From assembly GCA_916988195.3 (NCBI GenBank), contig CAKASQ030000009.1, forward strand, positions 1 to 64,000: a DNA stretch of 64,000 bases, written 5' to 3'. How positions within the stretch are numbered: the first letter of the stretch is position 1; every line of letters begins with the position of its first letter. The translations under genes and the position numbers were made by a program. This DNA is from Oscillospiraceae bacterium. Lineage in GTDB: Bacteria > Bacillota > Clostridia > Oscillospirales > Oscillospiraceae. Below are positions 30,455-39,633 of the stretch, in pieces. The notes beneath the pieces are model-generated. The model was not told the DNA's origin. It searched no databases and saw only the letters and a program-made list of their open reading frames with translations.

Positions 30455-31229
30455 AATTTATGACGTTTTGTTTGACTTTGCGCCCGCTTACATGAAGATG
30501 GACTGGGACAATGTGGGGCTCGTGTGCGGAAAATTCGACACCGAGGTCCACAGAATTCTCGTCGCGCTCGATCCGATGATGGACGTGTTTGAGGAGGCGA
30601 AGGCGCTTTCCTGCGAGCTTGTCGTGACGCACCATCCGCTGATTTTCCAGAGCATCAAGCAGGTGAACAGTGACAGCTACGACGGTCGGAATTTGCTGTA
30701 CCTGATCGAAAACGGCATCGCGAGCCTGAATCTGCACACGAATCTTGATTGCTGCCCCGGCGGGGTCAACGACGTGCTTGCATCTCGGCTGGGACTGGCG
30801 GATATTGAGATTCTGAACCCCGTCGGCACGGACGCGAAGGGACGGCCTTATGGGCTTGTACGCATGGGTGAGGTGGCCGAGCAGCCCCTTGCGGCGTTTG
30901 CAGCCTTTGTCAAGCGGGTGCTGTCCTGCCCGGGCGTCCGATTTTCCGATGCGGGAAAGCCTGTGCGCAAGGTCGCCGTCGGCGGCGGAAGCTGCGGCAG
31001 TGAGATCGGCGACGTGATTGCTGCGGGCTGCGACACGTTCGTAACGGCAGACCTCAAGTACAATCACTTTGAAGAGGCAAAGTACTGCGGCCTCAATCTC
31101 ATCGACGCGGGACATTTTGAGACGGAGAACCCCATCTGCGACGTGCTCGAGGGGATTTTGCGGGAGGCTTTCCCGGAAATTCCGGTTTTCCGCGCGCGGA
31201 CGCACAGGGATGAGACGCAATTTCTGTAA
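30438..31229 (+). CDS. Nif3-like dinuclear metal protein
   Basis: 263 residues. Metal-site motifs 'MDWDNVGLVCG', 'LVVTHHPLIFQSIK', 'NLHTNLDCCPGGVND' and a C-terminal 'NLIDAGHFETENP' define the Nif3/DUF34 family, a hexameric protein with two metal ions per subunit and an uncertain activity. Here the shorter form without the inserted middle domain is present. Coupled to trmK. Confidence 0.92.
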   Translation: MPSIREIYDVLFDFAPAYMKMDWDNVGLVCGKFDTEVHRILVALDPMMDVFEEAKALSCELVVTHHPLIFQSIKQVNSDSYDGRNLLYLIENGIASLNLHTNLDCCPGGVNDVLASRLGLADIEILNPVGTDAKGRPYGLVRMGEVAEQPLAAFAAFVKRVLSCPGVRFSDAGKPVRKVAVGGGSCGSEIGDVIAAGCDTFVTADLKYNHFEEAKYCGLNLIDAGHFETENPICDVLEGILREAFPEIPVFRARTHRDETQFL

Positions 31230-31245
31230 TTTGTGCGGCAAGCAG

Positions 31246-31275
31246 TTGATTTCTGCTGTGCGGCTGTGATAAAAT
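31246..31275 (+). promoter_or_regulatory. Promoter of yebC
   Basis: TTGATT (31246-31251) and TAAAAT (31270-31275) are 18 bases apart, 34 bases upstream of the yebC start. Confidence 0.6.
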
Positions 31276-31309
31276 AACAGGCGATATTGTAACGAAGGGA
31301 AGAAACCAC

Positions 31310-32047
31310 ATGTCCGGACATTCCAAGTGGCATAACATTCAGAAAACGAAGGGCGCGCAGGACGCAAAGCGCGCGGCGGCCTTTACCAAAATTTCAAAGG
31401 AAATGATCGTTGCCGTCAAAGAAGGCGGCGGCGTGGCAGACCCTGCCTATAACGCCCGTCTGGCGACCGTCATTACGAAGGCCAAGGCGGCCAACATGCC
31501 GAACGACAACATCAAGCGTGTGCTCGAAAAGGCGGCTTCCGCCGGTCAGGGCGACAGCTATGAGTCCATCACCTACGAAGGCCACGGCCCGAGCGGCGTC
31601 GCCGTCATCGTCGAGACCATGACCGACAACCGCAACCGCACTGCGGGCAACATCCGCCACCATTTCGATAAATACGGCGGAAGCCTCGGCGTGAACGGCT
31701 GCGTGAGCTGGGCATTCGACAAGAAGGGCGTCATCGTCATCGACAACGAGGAAGAAGAGCTCGAGGAAGACGCGGTCATGATGGACGCGCTCGACGCGGG
31801 CGCTGCCGACTTCCAGCCGGAAGAGGGCTGCTTCACGGTCTACACCGATCCGGCAGACTTTAACGACGTTGCCAAGGCACTCGAGGACAAGGGCTACAAG
31901 TTCGAGTCCGCGCAGATCGAAATGGTGCCGCAGAACTATCAGAAGCTGGAAAATCCCGAGGATATCTCCAACATGGAAAAGATGCTCGATATCTTCGAGG
32001 ACGATGACGACGTCCAGAACGTCTGGCACAACTGGGATCAGGATTGA
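31310..32047 (+). CDS. yebC: YebC/PmpR family protein
   Basis: 245 residues, full length. The signature 'MSGHSKWHNIQKTKGAQDAKRAAAFTKISKEMIVAVKEGG' and the three-domain layout with 'YEGHGPSGVAVIVETMTDNRNRT' and 'SWAFDKKGVI' are conserved. YebC proteins were long described as transcription regulators and are now also tied to translation of proline-rich stretches. Single gene between its own promoter and a terminator. Confidence 0.96.
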   Translation: MSGHSKWHNIQKTKGAQDAKRAAAFTKISKEMIVAVKEGGGVADPAYNARLATVITKAKAANMPNDNIKRVLEKAASAGQGDSYESITYEGHGPSGVAVIVETMTDNRNRTAGNIRHHFDKYGGSLGVNGCVSWAFDKKGVIVIDNEEEELEEDAVMMDALDAGAADFQPEEGCFTVYTDPADFNDVAKALEDKGYKFESAQIEMVPQNYQKLENPEDISNMEKMLDIFEDDDDVQNVWHNWDQD

Positions 32048-32062
32048 GTTTGAAACAGCAAG

Positions 32063-32089
32063 CGCCTCAGGGAAACCTGGGGCGTTTTT
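32063..32089 (+). terminator. Intrinsic terminator of yebC
   Basis: CGCCTCAGG pairs with CCTGGGGCG around GAAA, followed by TTTTT. Confidence 0.9.
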
Positions 32090-32192
32090 GCGTGCAGCGA
32101 CACGCTGCATTGTTGTTTTGACCAAAAGTTCACGTTCTGTTTTGTGAAATTCGTCAGCTACGCCGAAGTTTTTTCTTTCGCGCAAAAGGGAA

Positions 32193-32221
32193 TTGACAAA
32201 TGGCGAAAAAGTGCGTATTTT
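32193..32221 (+). promoter_or_regulatory. Promoter of the T-box transcript
   Basis: TTGACA (32193-32198) and TATTTT (32216-32221) are 17 bases apart. The transcript start near 32229 lies just ahead of the leader. Confidence 0.75.
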
Positions 32222-32239
32222 AATGCCATCATCATCTGG

Positions 32240-32530
32240 CAACTGCTATGAACAGGACACGACTTCCCCGCAGCACCGTTTCCAGAAAGCCGTCGGTTGT
32301 GCGAGACGGCAGCAAGGAGCGGGACGGTTATCCCCTGCGAGCAGCTTTGGCAAAAGCGGATTTCTCTAGGCCGCAAGTAGTCGGAGCCGGTTTCCCACCG
32401 TTAGAAGGGAGCGCCGTGTCAGCGGCGAATGAGCGGCAGGTTTTCCTGCAAGCAAAGTGGTAACGCGGAAGTATATTTGTTATGCCTTCGTCTTTGCATG
32501 GGTGCGTTTTTTGGGAACGTACCGGCAAGG
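32240..32530 (+). promoter_or_regulatory. T-box riboswitch leader upstream of cstA
   Basis: A T-box senses uncharged tRNA and controls read-through into the downstream gene. The Stem I top is visible: CCAGAAAGCC, an apical stem GCCGTC/GACGGC with loop GGTTGTGCGA, matching the conserved AGAGA and GGUUG-type motifs. The base stem CTGCT/AGCAG closes Stem I. The antiterminator T-box sequence is AAAGTGGTAACGCGG (32454-32468). A T-run follows at 32517-32523, behind a weak hairpin. The specifier bulge lies in GGTTATCCCC; TTA, TAT and ATC are all possible, so the amino acid is not assigned. Confidence 0.82.
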
Positions 32531-32593
32531 ATGAGGGCTTTTTTCGTGGCAAAAACCGGGTGAGAGCAATTTCCTGTGAAAGAAGGAACTTTT

Positions 32594-34330
32594 ATGAACA
32601 CACTCGTCATCGTATTGCTGGCAGCCGTCGTGCTGTTTGCGGCCTATGTACTCTATGGGCGCTGGCTGGCAAAGAAGTGGGGCATTGACCCGGCAGCAAA
32701 AACCCCCGCCGTGCGGAAAAACGACGGCAAGGACTATGTGCCGACGAACGGCTGGACGGTTTTCAGCCATCAGTTCTCGTCCATTGCGGGCGCGGGCCCT
32801 GTCACGGGCGCGATTCAGGCGGCAGCCTTCGGCTGGGTGCCGGTGCTGCTGTGGGTGCTCATCGGCGGCATCTTCTTCGGCGCGGTCACGGACTTCGGCG
32901 CGCTCTACGCCTCGGTCAAGAACGAAGGCAAGTCCATGGGCATGCTGATCGAAAAGTACATCGGAAAGCTCGGAAGGAAGCTGTTTCTTCTTTTCTGCTG
33001 GCTCTTCTGCGGAATTGTCATCGCGGCGTTTGCGGACATGGTGGCGGGCACATTCAATGCGTATACGGTTGTTGACGGCGTGACGCAGCTGGCGGAGGCG
33101 GCGCAGACGAACGGCGCGGCCGGCATGGTCTCAATCATGTTCATGGCCTTTGCCGTGGTATTTGGCCTCGTTCAGAAAAAGTGGAACCTCTCGGGCTGGA
33201 AAGAAGCGGTGCTCGGCGTTCTGTTTATCGCGGCCTCCTTTGCCGTCGGCATGAACTGTCCGCTCATCTACGGCAAGTCGACCTGGAGCTACATCACGTT
33301 CGTCTACATCTTCTTCGCGGCTGTGCTTCCAATGTGGCTTCTCAAGCAGCCGCGCGACTACATGACGACGTTCATGTTCATCGGCATGATCGCGGGCGCA
33401 GCCGTCGGCCTTCTGGTCGCGCACCCCACGATGAACCTTCCGGCGTTCACGAGCTTCAACACGTCTCTTGGCTCGATGTTCCCGATTCTGTTCGTCACGG
33501 TGGCCTGCGGCGCAGTCTCCGGCTTCCATAGCCTCGTCTCCTCCGGTACGTCTTCGAAGACGGTTGAAAACGAAAAGGACATGCTCAAAGTCGGTTACGG
33601 CGCAATGGTGCTCGAGAGCCTGCTTGCAGTTCTGGCGCTTTGCGTGGCCGGTGCGGCGGCAGCAGCAGACGGCACGCCCGCAGCGGGCACCCCGTTCCAG
33701 ATCTTCAGCCGCGGCGTTGCGGGCTTCTTTGAGATGTTCGGCGTTCCGAGCTACGCGGCGACGGTCTTCATGACCATGTGCGTTTCCGCGCTGGCGCTCA
33801 CGAGCCTCGACGCGGTGGCAAGAATCGGCCGCATGAGCTTCCAGGAGCTCTTCTCCGTGGACGATATGGCGCATGCCGAGCCGTGGCGCAAGCTCCTTTG
33901 CAACACGTATTTCTCGACGGCTCTCACGCTGGCGTTCGGCTTCCTGCTCACCCAGATCGGCTACGCGAATATCTGGCCGCTCTTCGGCTCTGCCAACCAG
34001 CTTCTCTCCGCGCTCGTGCTCATCACGCTGTGCGTCTTCCTGAAGGTCACGGGCCGCAGCAACAAGATGCTCTTCCCACCGCTCATCATCATGCTCTGCG
34101 TGACGTTTACGGCGCTTGTCCAGCGGCTTCTTGCGATGGTCAAAGCCATTCAGGCGGCAGCGGCCACCACGATTCCGGCCGGCGAGACGACCTGGGGCGC
34201 GGTGTTCATCGCGAACGGCCTGCAGCTGATCATCGCGGTGCTCCTGATTGTGCTGGGCCTGACGATCGTCGTCAACGCGCTCAAGAGCTACGCCAAGAGC
34301 GAGTCCGGCAGCGAAAAGGCCAAGGCCTGA
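32594..34330 (+). CDS. cstA: CstA family peptide/pyruvate transporter
   Basis: 578 residues with 14-16 membrane helices. Family blocks 'TNGWTVFSHQFSSIAGAGPVTGAIQAAAFGWVPVLLWVLIGGIFFGAVTDFGALYASVKNEGKSMG' and 'GFHSLVSSGTSSKTV' are present. CstA proteins import peptides or pyruvate under carbon limitation. ATG at 32594 has AAGGAAC upstream. The T-box leader ties its expression to an amino acid, which fits peptide or amino-acid supply better than pyruvate use; this last point is inference. Confidence 0.93.
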   Translation: MNTLVIVLLAAVVLFAAYVLYGRWLAKKWGIDPAAKTPAVRKNDGKDYVPTNGWTVFSHQFSSIAGAGPVTGAIQAAAFGWVPVLLWVLIGGIFFGAVTDFGALYASVKNEGKSMGMLIEKYIGKLGRKLFLLFCWLFCGIVIAAFADMVAGTFNAYTVVDGVTQLAEAAQTNGAAGMVSIMFMAFAVVFGLVQKKWNLSGWKEAVLGVLFIAASFAVGMNCPLIYGKSTWSYITFVYIFFAAVLPMWLLKQPRDYMTTFMFIGMIAGAAVGLLVAHPTMNLPAFTSFNTSLGSMFPILFVTVACGAVSGFHSLVSSGTSSKTVENEKDMLKVGYGAMVLESLLAVLALCVAGAAAAADGTPAAGTPFQIFSRGVAGFFEMFGVPSYAATVFMTMCVSALALTSLDAVARIGRMSFQELFSVDDMAHAEPWRKLLCNTYFSTALTLAFGFLLTQIGYANIWPLFGSANQLLSALVLITLCVFLKVTGRSNKMLFPPLIIMLCVTFTALVQRLLAMVKAIQAAAATTIPAGETTWGAVFIANGLQLIIAVLLIVLGLTIVVNALKSYAKSESGSEKAKA

Positions 34331-34348
34331 TTCATCTATCAAGAAACG

Positions 34349-34379
34349 AACCTCGCTTCCACACGGAGGCGGGGTTTTT
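34349..34379 (+). terminator. Terminator of cstA
   Basis: CCTCGCTTCC pairs with GGAGGCGGGG around ACAC, followed by TTTTT. Confidence 0.9.
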
Positions 34380-34396
34380 CCTGCGCACCCAAGCCG

Positions 34397-34429
34397 AAAA
34401 AGCTCCCCCTATGACAGCATAGAGGGAGC
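34397..34429 (-). terminator. Terminator of the 34449 gene
   Basis: GCTCCCTCTATG pairs with CATAGGGGGAGC around CTGT on the minus strand, followed by five T. Confidence 0.9.
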
Positions 34430-34448
34430 ATTTCGGTTTGTTGGAAAA

Positions 34449-34931
34449 TTATTCGGCCTTGGGCTCGTCGTCTACGACCTCGATTTTAATTTCGGGGGTC
34501 TCGGCGGGAGCGGCTTCCTCTTCCTTCGGCGCTTCGCAGCAGCAGGGCGTTTCCGCAGCAGCCGCATCCTCTGCCTTGGGCTCCGCGTCCTCAAAGTCGG
34601 CCTCGCAGGCAGTTCCCGGCGCGGCAGGCGCTACATCGGCGGCCTTTACATCGTCGATGTAGTCCTTGAGCTCGGCAATGAGCTTCTTGGATTCGTCGAT
34701 CTTCTGGCACCACGGAAGGTACTCCGCCGTGTCCATCTCTTCGCCGACTGCGTAGTCGCGATAGTAGAGCTTGCCGAGCTGGGCTTCGGCCTTGCGGATT
34801 TTGTCTTCCTCGGCGTAGATGGAGACGTTTGCCTTGGCGACGGCAGCCAGAACCTTGGCCTTCTGGGTCGCGGTCTGGGCAGCGCCCATCGCAAAATTCT
34901 TGACGCTTTCAAAGTTTTCAGACAGATTCAT
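34449..34931 (-). CDS. Helical protein with acidic tail
   Basis: 160 residues. The N-terminal 90 residues are helical, 'ENFESVKNFAMGAAQTATQKAKVLAAVAKANVSIYAEEDKIRKAEAQLGKLYYRDYAVG', similar to the small coiled-coil proteins often found in Oscillospirales. The rest is an Ala/Glu/Pro-rich, probably disordered tail that contains CCCEAPKEEE. No membrane helix or enzyme motif is seen. Single-gene unit. Function unknown. Confidence 0.75.
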   Translation of the reverse strand: MNLSENFESVKNFAMGAAQTATQKAKVLAAVAKANVSIYAEEDKIRKAEAQLGKLYYRDYAVGEEMDTAEYLPWCQKIDESKKLIAELKDYIDDVKAADVAPAAPGTACEADFEDAEPKAEDAAAAETPCCCEAPKEEEAAPAETPEIKIEVVDDEPKAE

Positions 34932-35026
34932 AGTAAATACTCCCTTCTAGGTTGTTGCATTTCTGATTTCGATTATATCACACTTTTCAGAATGTGTGGT
35001 ATTTTTGCGCACTTTTTTCAAAAAGT

Positions 35027-35902
35027 TCACATTTCGTCGGGCTTTTCGTCCTGCGTGTCAGGCGATTCATGGATGCGGTTCGCAAAAAGGTTCTCGGGCT
35101 TCGGCTTTTTCTTCAAAAGCACGAACGCAATTGCGCCTGCGGCTGCGACGAACGATACCGCCGCAACGAGCTGGCTGACGCGGATACCGGTCGAGAACAG
35201 GTACAGGCTGTCGGTGCGAAGACCCTCAATCCACGCGCGCCCAAGGCCGTACCACGCGACGTAGAGCAAAAACACCTCGCCGTCAAATTTCCGCTTCTTG
35301 CAGTAGAAATGCAGGCCGATAAAGCCCACGAGGTTCCAGACCGATTCATACAGGAATGTCGGATGGTAGTAGGTGATATTGCCCGCTGCGTCGGCAAGAC
35401 CCATTTTGAAAAACGAGTCCGTCACGCTGCCGTGCGCTTCGCGGTTCATGAAGTTGCCCCACCGGCCGCAGATCTGGCCGATGATCACGCCCATAGAGGC
35501 GTTGTCGAGCATGACCAGCGGCGGGATCTTCTTCACGCGGCTCAAAACAAGCACAGTGATCGCGCCGCCGATGATACCGCCGTAGATCGCTAAACCGCCC
35601 TCCCAGATGTAGAGCATGGAGATGGGGTTATCGCGGTACAGGTCCCAGTAGAACACGCAGTAGTAAAGCCGCGCGCACACAACGCCGATGGGAACCGCCC
35701 ACAAAATGAGATCGAGCACATCGTCTTGCGTGAGCCCGAACGTGTTGGCGCGGTACATCATGTAGAGCACGGCCAGCAAAAAGCCGCAGGCGATGATGAT
35801 ACCGTACCAGTAAATCTCTTTTCCGAAGATCGTAAAGGCAACGGGGCTCGGGTCTACCGTGATGCCAAGGTTCGGAAACGAAATAGGTGAGGTCAGAAGC
35901 AT
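35027..35902 (-). CDS. lgt: Prolipoprotein diacylglyceryl transferase
   Basis: 291 residues and seven membrane helices. It transfers diacylglycerol from phosphatidylglycerol to the lipobox cysteine of prolipoproteins. The Lgt signature 'GRWGNFMNREAHG' and the essential 'YWYGIIIACGFLLAVL' region are present. The C-terminal tail (ESPDTQDEKPDEM) is charged. It is 3 bases downstream of the peptidase pair and so the last gene of a three-gene operon. Its substrates here include the lipoproteins at 20092 and 21124. Confidence 0.96.
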   Translation of the reverse strand: MLLTSPISFPNLGITVDPSPVAFTIFGKEIYWYGIIIACGFLLAVLYMMYRANTFGLTQDDVLDLILWAVPIGVVCARLYYCVFYWDLYRDNPISMLYIWEGGLAIYGGIIGGAITVLVLSRVKKIPPLVMLDNASMGVIIGQICGRWGNFMNREAHGSVTDSFFKMGLADAAGNITYYHPTFLYESVWNLVGFIGLHFYCKKRKFDGEVFLLYVAWYGLGRAWIEGLRTDSLYLFSTGIRVSQLVAAVSFVAAAGAIAFVLLKKKPKPENLFANRIHESPDTQDEKPDEM

Positions 35903-35905
35903 AGT

Positions 35906-37186
35906 TTATTCCTCCTCGCGCTTCGGCGTGATGACCGACAAGAACGCCTGTTCTTCTTTGACGTTCTCACGGATAAATTGTTCCACATCCTCCGCCGTGA
36001 CGCTTGCGTAAATTTCCGGATAATCAAAATATTCCGCGCCGTCAAAATAATACGCGCACATGCGGTAGCACGTTCCTTCAAAGCCGTCGAGCTCGCGGAG
36101 CCTGCGCCCGGTGACGGATTTTTTGAGCCGCGCGAGAAGCGCCCGGTCAACGCCGGTTTCCAAAACGCGCGCCGCTTCCGCCAGAACCTCCCGCAAAATG
36201 CGCCGGGGGTCTTCGCTGTCGCCGGACAGCTCCAGAAGCGCCATGCCCCTCATGCGCTCGTAGTCGACGGAAAAGTCCGCGTCGATGACGTTCTCGTCAT
36301 AGAGCTTCTGATAGAGCTTGGATGATTCGCCGATGAGCATCTCGCCCGCCATCTCGCCGATGAGGTCCATGCGCATCGCGTCCGCGCCGCGCCCTGCGTC
36401 CGGGCAGCGGAAGCCGATGGCAAAGGCCGGCATGGCGATTTCCATCTGCTTTTCGATCGTTCGGACCGGAACCTTCTCGGGCTCGGGCGCACCACAGCAC
36501 CGCTCGAACTGCGGCTTTTTTCCCGCCGGGGTCAGCCTGCGCGCCTGCTCGATGATGGAGGCCGCGTCCACGTCGCCGATGACGCAGACGATGAGGTTCG
36601 AGGGATCGTAGAACGCGTCGTGGCAGAGTTTCAGAGTATCGGCCGTAATTTCCTCGATGCTCTCGACCGTGCCTGCAATGTTATTGCGCACGGGGTGGTT
36701 CTGATACATGATGCGGAACAGATTTTCCATCACGGCGGAGTCTGCGCTGTCCTCGTACATTTTGATTTCCTGCGCGATGATGCCGCGCTCTTTCTGGACG
36801 CTCTCGTCTGTAAAATACCCGGTCGTGACCATGCGAAGGAGGATCTCGAAATTCTCTTCCAAATGCTCCGTGCACTCGACGTAGTAGGCCGTCATGGTGT
36901 AGCTTGTAAAGGCGTTGTTCGCACCGGCGTATTTGGCGAACTCCTGCATGGCGTTTCCCTCGGGGAGGTCAAACATCTTGTGCTCGAGATAGTGCGCCAC
37001 GCCCTGCGGGGTCACGTACTTTTTGCCGTTCAGGAAGAACTCCGCGTCAATTGAGCCGTAGTCTGCCGCGACGAACGCGTACCGCTTGGCAAAGCCCGGC
37101 TTTTCCATGACGCGGACAAGAAGGCCGTTCGGGAGCCTTTCTTCAAAATAGTGCTCGCCGAGCTTCGGGAAATCCTTTCGTATCAT
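35906..37186 (-). CDS. M16 family zinc peptidase (YmfH-like)
   Basis: 426 residues from ATG at 37186 (MIRKDFPKLGEHYFEERLPNGLLV). The inverted zinc motif HxxEH appears as 'GVAHYLEHKMF', with downstream 'YYVECTEHLEENFEILLRMV' and 'QKERGIIAQEIKMYED', whose Glu is the third zinc ligand. It overlaps the upstream partner by 4 bases. The pair matches the Firmicutes YmfF/YmfH arrangement, where the YmfH-type subunit is catalytic. Confidence 0.92.
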   Translation of the reverse strand: MIRKDFPKLGEHYFEERLPNGLLVRVMEKPGFAKRYAFVAADYGSIDAEFFLNGKKYVTPQGVAHYLEHKMFDLPEGNAMQEFAKYAGANNAFTSYTMTAYYVECTEHLEENFEILLRMVTTGYFTDESVQKERGIIAQEIKMYEDSADSAVMENLFRIMYQNHPVRNNIAGTVESIEEITADTLKLCHDAFYDPSNLIVCVIGDVDAASIIEQARRLTPAGKKPQFERCCGAPEPEKVPVRTIEKQMEIAMPAFAIGFRCPDAGRGADAMRMDLIGEMAGEMLIGESSKLYQKLYDENVIDADFSVDYERMRGMALLELSGDSEDPRRILREVLAEAARVLETGVDRALLARLKKSVTGRRLRELDGFEGTCYRMCAYYFDGAEYFDYPEIYASVTAEDVEQFIRENVKEEQAFLSVITPKREEE

Positions 37187-38448
37187 ACCGTCACCCCCTC
37201 GAGCGCATAAATGGTATCGAGCCGCAGCGCCTGGATCGCGTCGGCTGCCTCCTGCTTCGTGACGCGCGTAATGGCGCTTGCCAGGTCCTCCATCGTGCCG
37301 TCTTGCTCCAGCAGGATCTGGCCCATATAATAGTCGTCGAGCCTTCCGGGGCTGTCCATCGCGATTTTCAGATCGGAGACGAGATAGCCTCTGGCCGATT
37401 CCAGCTCGTCGTCCGTGATATCGCCGGCCTTGCACGCTTCCAGCTGCCGGAGAATTTCTGTTTTGGCCGTCTCGAGCTTTGAAAATTCTACGCCCGAGCT
37501 CACGCTCAGGACGCCCTTGAATTTTTCAAACGACGCGCTCGCGTAATAGCAGAGGGACATCTTCTCGCGCACGTTCGTAAAGAGCTTGCTCGTCGCGCCG
37601 CCGCCAAAGACCGTCGCCGCCAGAACCAGCGCGGGATAGCGCGGGTCCTTTGCCGTAATGTCGGTAAAAAAGCCGAGACTGAGCTTTCCCTGCGTCACAT
37701 CGAGCCGCTCCGTCTTCTCCTGCACGGGCCTTGCCGCTGGCGCAGGCGTGGTTCCGACGGGAACGAAGACTTCCGCGCGCGGAAGCTCTGCCAGCACGGT
37801 TTGCAGCACCTTCGTGACTGCTGCCGGGGATAAGCTTCCCATGTAGAACAGCTCCACGCGGCTCGTTGCGAGAAGGTCCCGGTAGTGCGCGTAAAGGCTC
37901 TTTGCCGTGATGTTTTTTAAATCATCCGGCTCTCCGATGCGGGGAATGCCGTAGGGCTGCCCGGCGCACATGGTGCGGATGAGCTGCGAGGCCGCGTAGG
38001 TGCGCTTGTCATTGATGCGCGAGAGCATCGCGTTCTCGAGATTCAGCTTCTCGCTGTCTACAACTGCTTCCGGAAATGCGCCGTTTTCCAGCCGGGGATG
38101 TAATAAGAGCTCCGCCAGAAACGCCATCACGGGTGCAAAGACCGGCTCGTCCACATATTCATCCTGCACATAGTCGCAGTAAAACCCGACCAGCTGCACT
38201 TCGCCCTTTTTGCGTACCAGCGTGCCGACGCTCGCGCCGTAGAGCTCGTCCAGTTTTGCGGAGATGGAGGCAATGTCCGGGCAGGTTTCGCTTCCGCGCA
38301 GAAGAACGCTCGGAATGAGCGCGTTTGCCGCCGCCTCCTCTTTTTTCATCGGCCGCAGAAGATTCAGACTGAAGCAGCCGGTCTTGAATTTGTCGGACTG
38401 CACCGCCGTGAGGTACACGCCGGGCAGGATCTCGGTTCGATGGTTCAT
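37183..38448 (-). CDS. M16 peptidase-like protein lacking the zinc motif (YmfF-like)
   Basis: 421 residues from ATG at 38448. It has the M16 fold pattern ('SVLLRGSETCPDIASISAKLDELYGASVGTLVRKKGEVQLVGFYCDYV' and 'LAATVFGGGATSKLFTNVREKMSLCYYASASF') but no HxxEH, so it should be the non-catalytic subunit of a heterodimer with the gene it overlaps. Such pairs process peptides in some species. The upstream ATG at 38469 is possible but lacks a better site. Confidence 0.88.
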   Translation of the reverse strand: MNHRTEILPGVYLTAVQSDKFKTGCFSLNLLRPMKKEEAAANALIPSVLLRGSETCPDIASISAKLDELYGASVGTLVRKKGEVQLVGFYCDYVQDEYVDEPVFAPVMAFLAELLLHPRLENGAFPEAVVDSEKLNLENAMLSRINDKRTYAASQLIRTMCAGQPYGIPRIGEPDDLKNITAKSLYAHYRDLLATSRVELFYMGSLSPAAVTKVLQTVLAELPRAEVFVPVGTTPAPAARPVQEKTERLDVTQGKLSLGFFTDITAKDPRYPALVLAATVFGGGATSKLFTNVREKMSLCYYASASFEKFKGVLSVSSGVEFSKLETAKTEILRQLEACKAGDITDDELESARGYLVSDLKIAMDSPGRLDDYYMGQILLEQDGTMEDLASAITRVTKQEAADAIQALRLDTIYALEGVTV

Positions 38449-38544
38449 TCTATCATCCTTATCTATCACGTACAGTTTGTCACATCATACCATACAATGC
38501 GCAAAAAGTAAAACCGGAGGCGCAAAAACCCGCGTAAAAATTAC

Positions 38545-38573
38545 TTGTTATTCCGATCGTTTTCATGTAAAAT
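38545..38573 (+). promoter_or_regulatory. Promoter of prmA
   Basis: TTGTTA (38545-38550) and TAAAAT (38568-38573) are 17 bases apart, 72 bases before the start codon. Confidence 0.55.
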
Positions 38574-38645
38574 GTATCATACGTTATTTTGGGCAGGTTT
38601 GCGCAATTGCGCGGCGCTGCTTCGAATTTTCGAAGGAGGACTATC

Positions 38646-39614
38646 ATGCAGTGGATTGAAGTTTGCATCAAGACGACCTCACAGGCCATTGAGCTGGTCG
38701 GAGAGCGGCTGACGATGCTCGGCTTCGACAGCTTTATTATGGACGATCAGGACGAGTTCCACGAGTTTCTGGAAAACAACAAGCAGTACTGGGACTATGT
38801 GGACGAGGGCCTTGAAAAGCAGATGCAGGGTCTGAGCCAGATCCGGCTCTACATCGAGGATTCTCCCGCCGCGCCCGAGACGATCTCCTATCTCAAAGAC
38901 CAGCTGCGTCTGCTTCCGCAGCAGTATCCGAAGATCGAGTTCGGAACCCTCGATGTGACGCTCGAGCACGTGAAGGACGAGGACTGGGAAAACAACTGGA
39001 AGCAGTATTATCAGCCGCTTAAAATCGGCAGCCGGCTTCTGGTCGTGCCCGAGTGGCTGCATCCGGAAAACCCGGAGCACCGCGTGGAGGTGCTGCTGGA
39101 CCCCGGCATGATCTTCGGAACCGGCGCGCACGCGTCGACCCAGATGTGCATGGAAGAGCTCGAGCGCGCGATTCAAGGGGGAGAAGAGGTCCTGGACCTT
39201 GGAAGCGGCAGCGGCATATTGTCCATTACGGCGCTGCTTCTCGGCGCGCAGCATGCTACGGGCGTGGATATTGACCCGAAGGCCGAAGACATCGCGCGGC
39301 AGAACGCCGCCATCAACCAGCTGGGGCCTGACCGCTTCACCGCGCTGACGGGCGATGTGATCGGCGATACGGCGATGATGGAAAAGCTCAAAAAGAGCTA
39401 CGATATCGTCCTTGCGAACATTGTTGCGGACGTTATCATCCCCCTTGCGCCCGCCGCGGCAAGCTTTCTCAGCGAGGACAGCGTGTTCATCTGCTCCGGC
39501 ATTTTAAATACGCGCCTTCCCGAGGTGCTTTCTGCTTTGGAAAAGGCGGGCATGCAGATCCTCTCGACCAAGCAGCAAGACGACTGGTGCCGCGTGACGG
39601 CCGCGCTGGCCTAA
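38646..39614 (+). CDS. prmA: Ribosomal protein L11 methyltransferase
   Basis: 322 residues from ATG at 38646, with AAGGAGG upstream. The N-terminal substrate-binding domain 'MQWIEVCIKTTSQAIELVGERLTMLGFDSF' and the catalytic SAM domain 'DPGMIFGTGAHASTQMCMEELE', 'VLDLGSGSGILSITALLLG', 'IVLANIVADVIIPLAP' match PrmA, which trimethylates L11. The length is typical. It may be co-transcribed with the next gene (19-base gap). Confidence 0.95.
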   Translation: MQWIEVCIKTTSQAIELVGERLTMLGFDSFIMDDQDEFHEFLENNKQYWDYVDEGLEKQMQGLSQIRLYIEDSPAAPETISYLKDQLRLLPQQYPKIEFGTLDVTLEHVKDEDWENNWKQYYQPLKIGSRLLVVPEWLHPENPEHRVEVLLDPGMIFGTGAHASTQMCMEELERAIQGGEEVLDLGSGSGILSITALLLGAQHATGVDIDPKAEDIARQNAAINQLGPDRFTALTGDVIGDTAMMEKLKKSYDIVLANIVADVIIPLAPAAASFLSEDSVFICSGILNTRLPEVLSALEKAGMQILSTKQQDDWCRVTAALA

Positions 39615-39633
39615 AGACGGGAGGCGACGCGAT

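Noticed and set aside
33131-34342. 403-codon leftward open frame
   Set aside because: Antisense shadow of cstA, rich in Arg, His and Glu with no domain or ribosome site.
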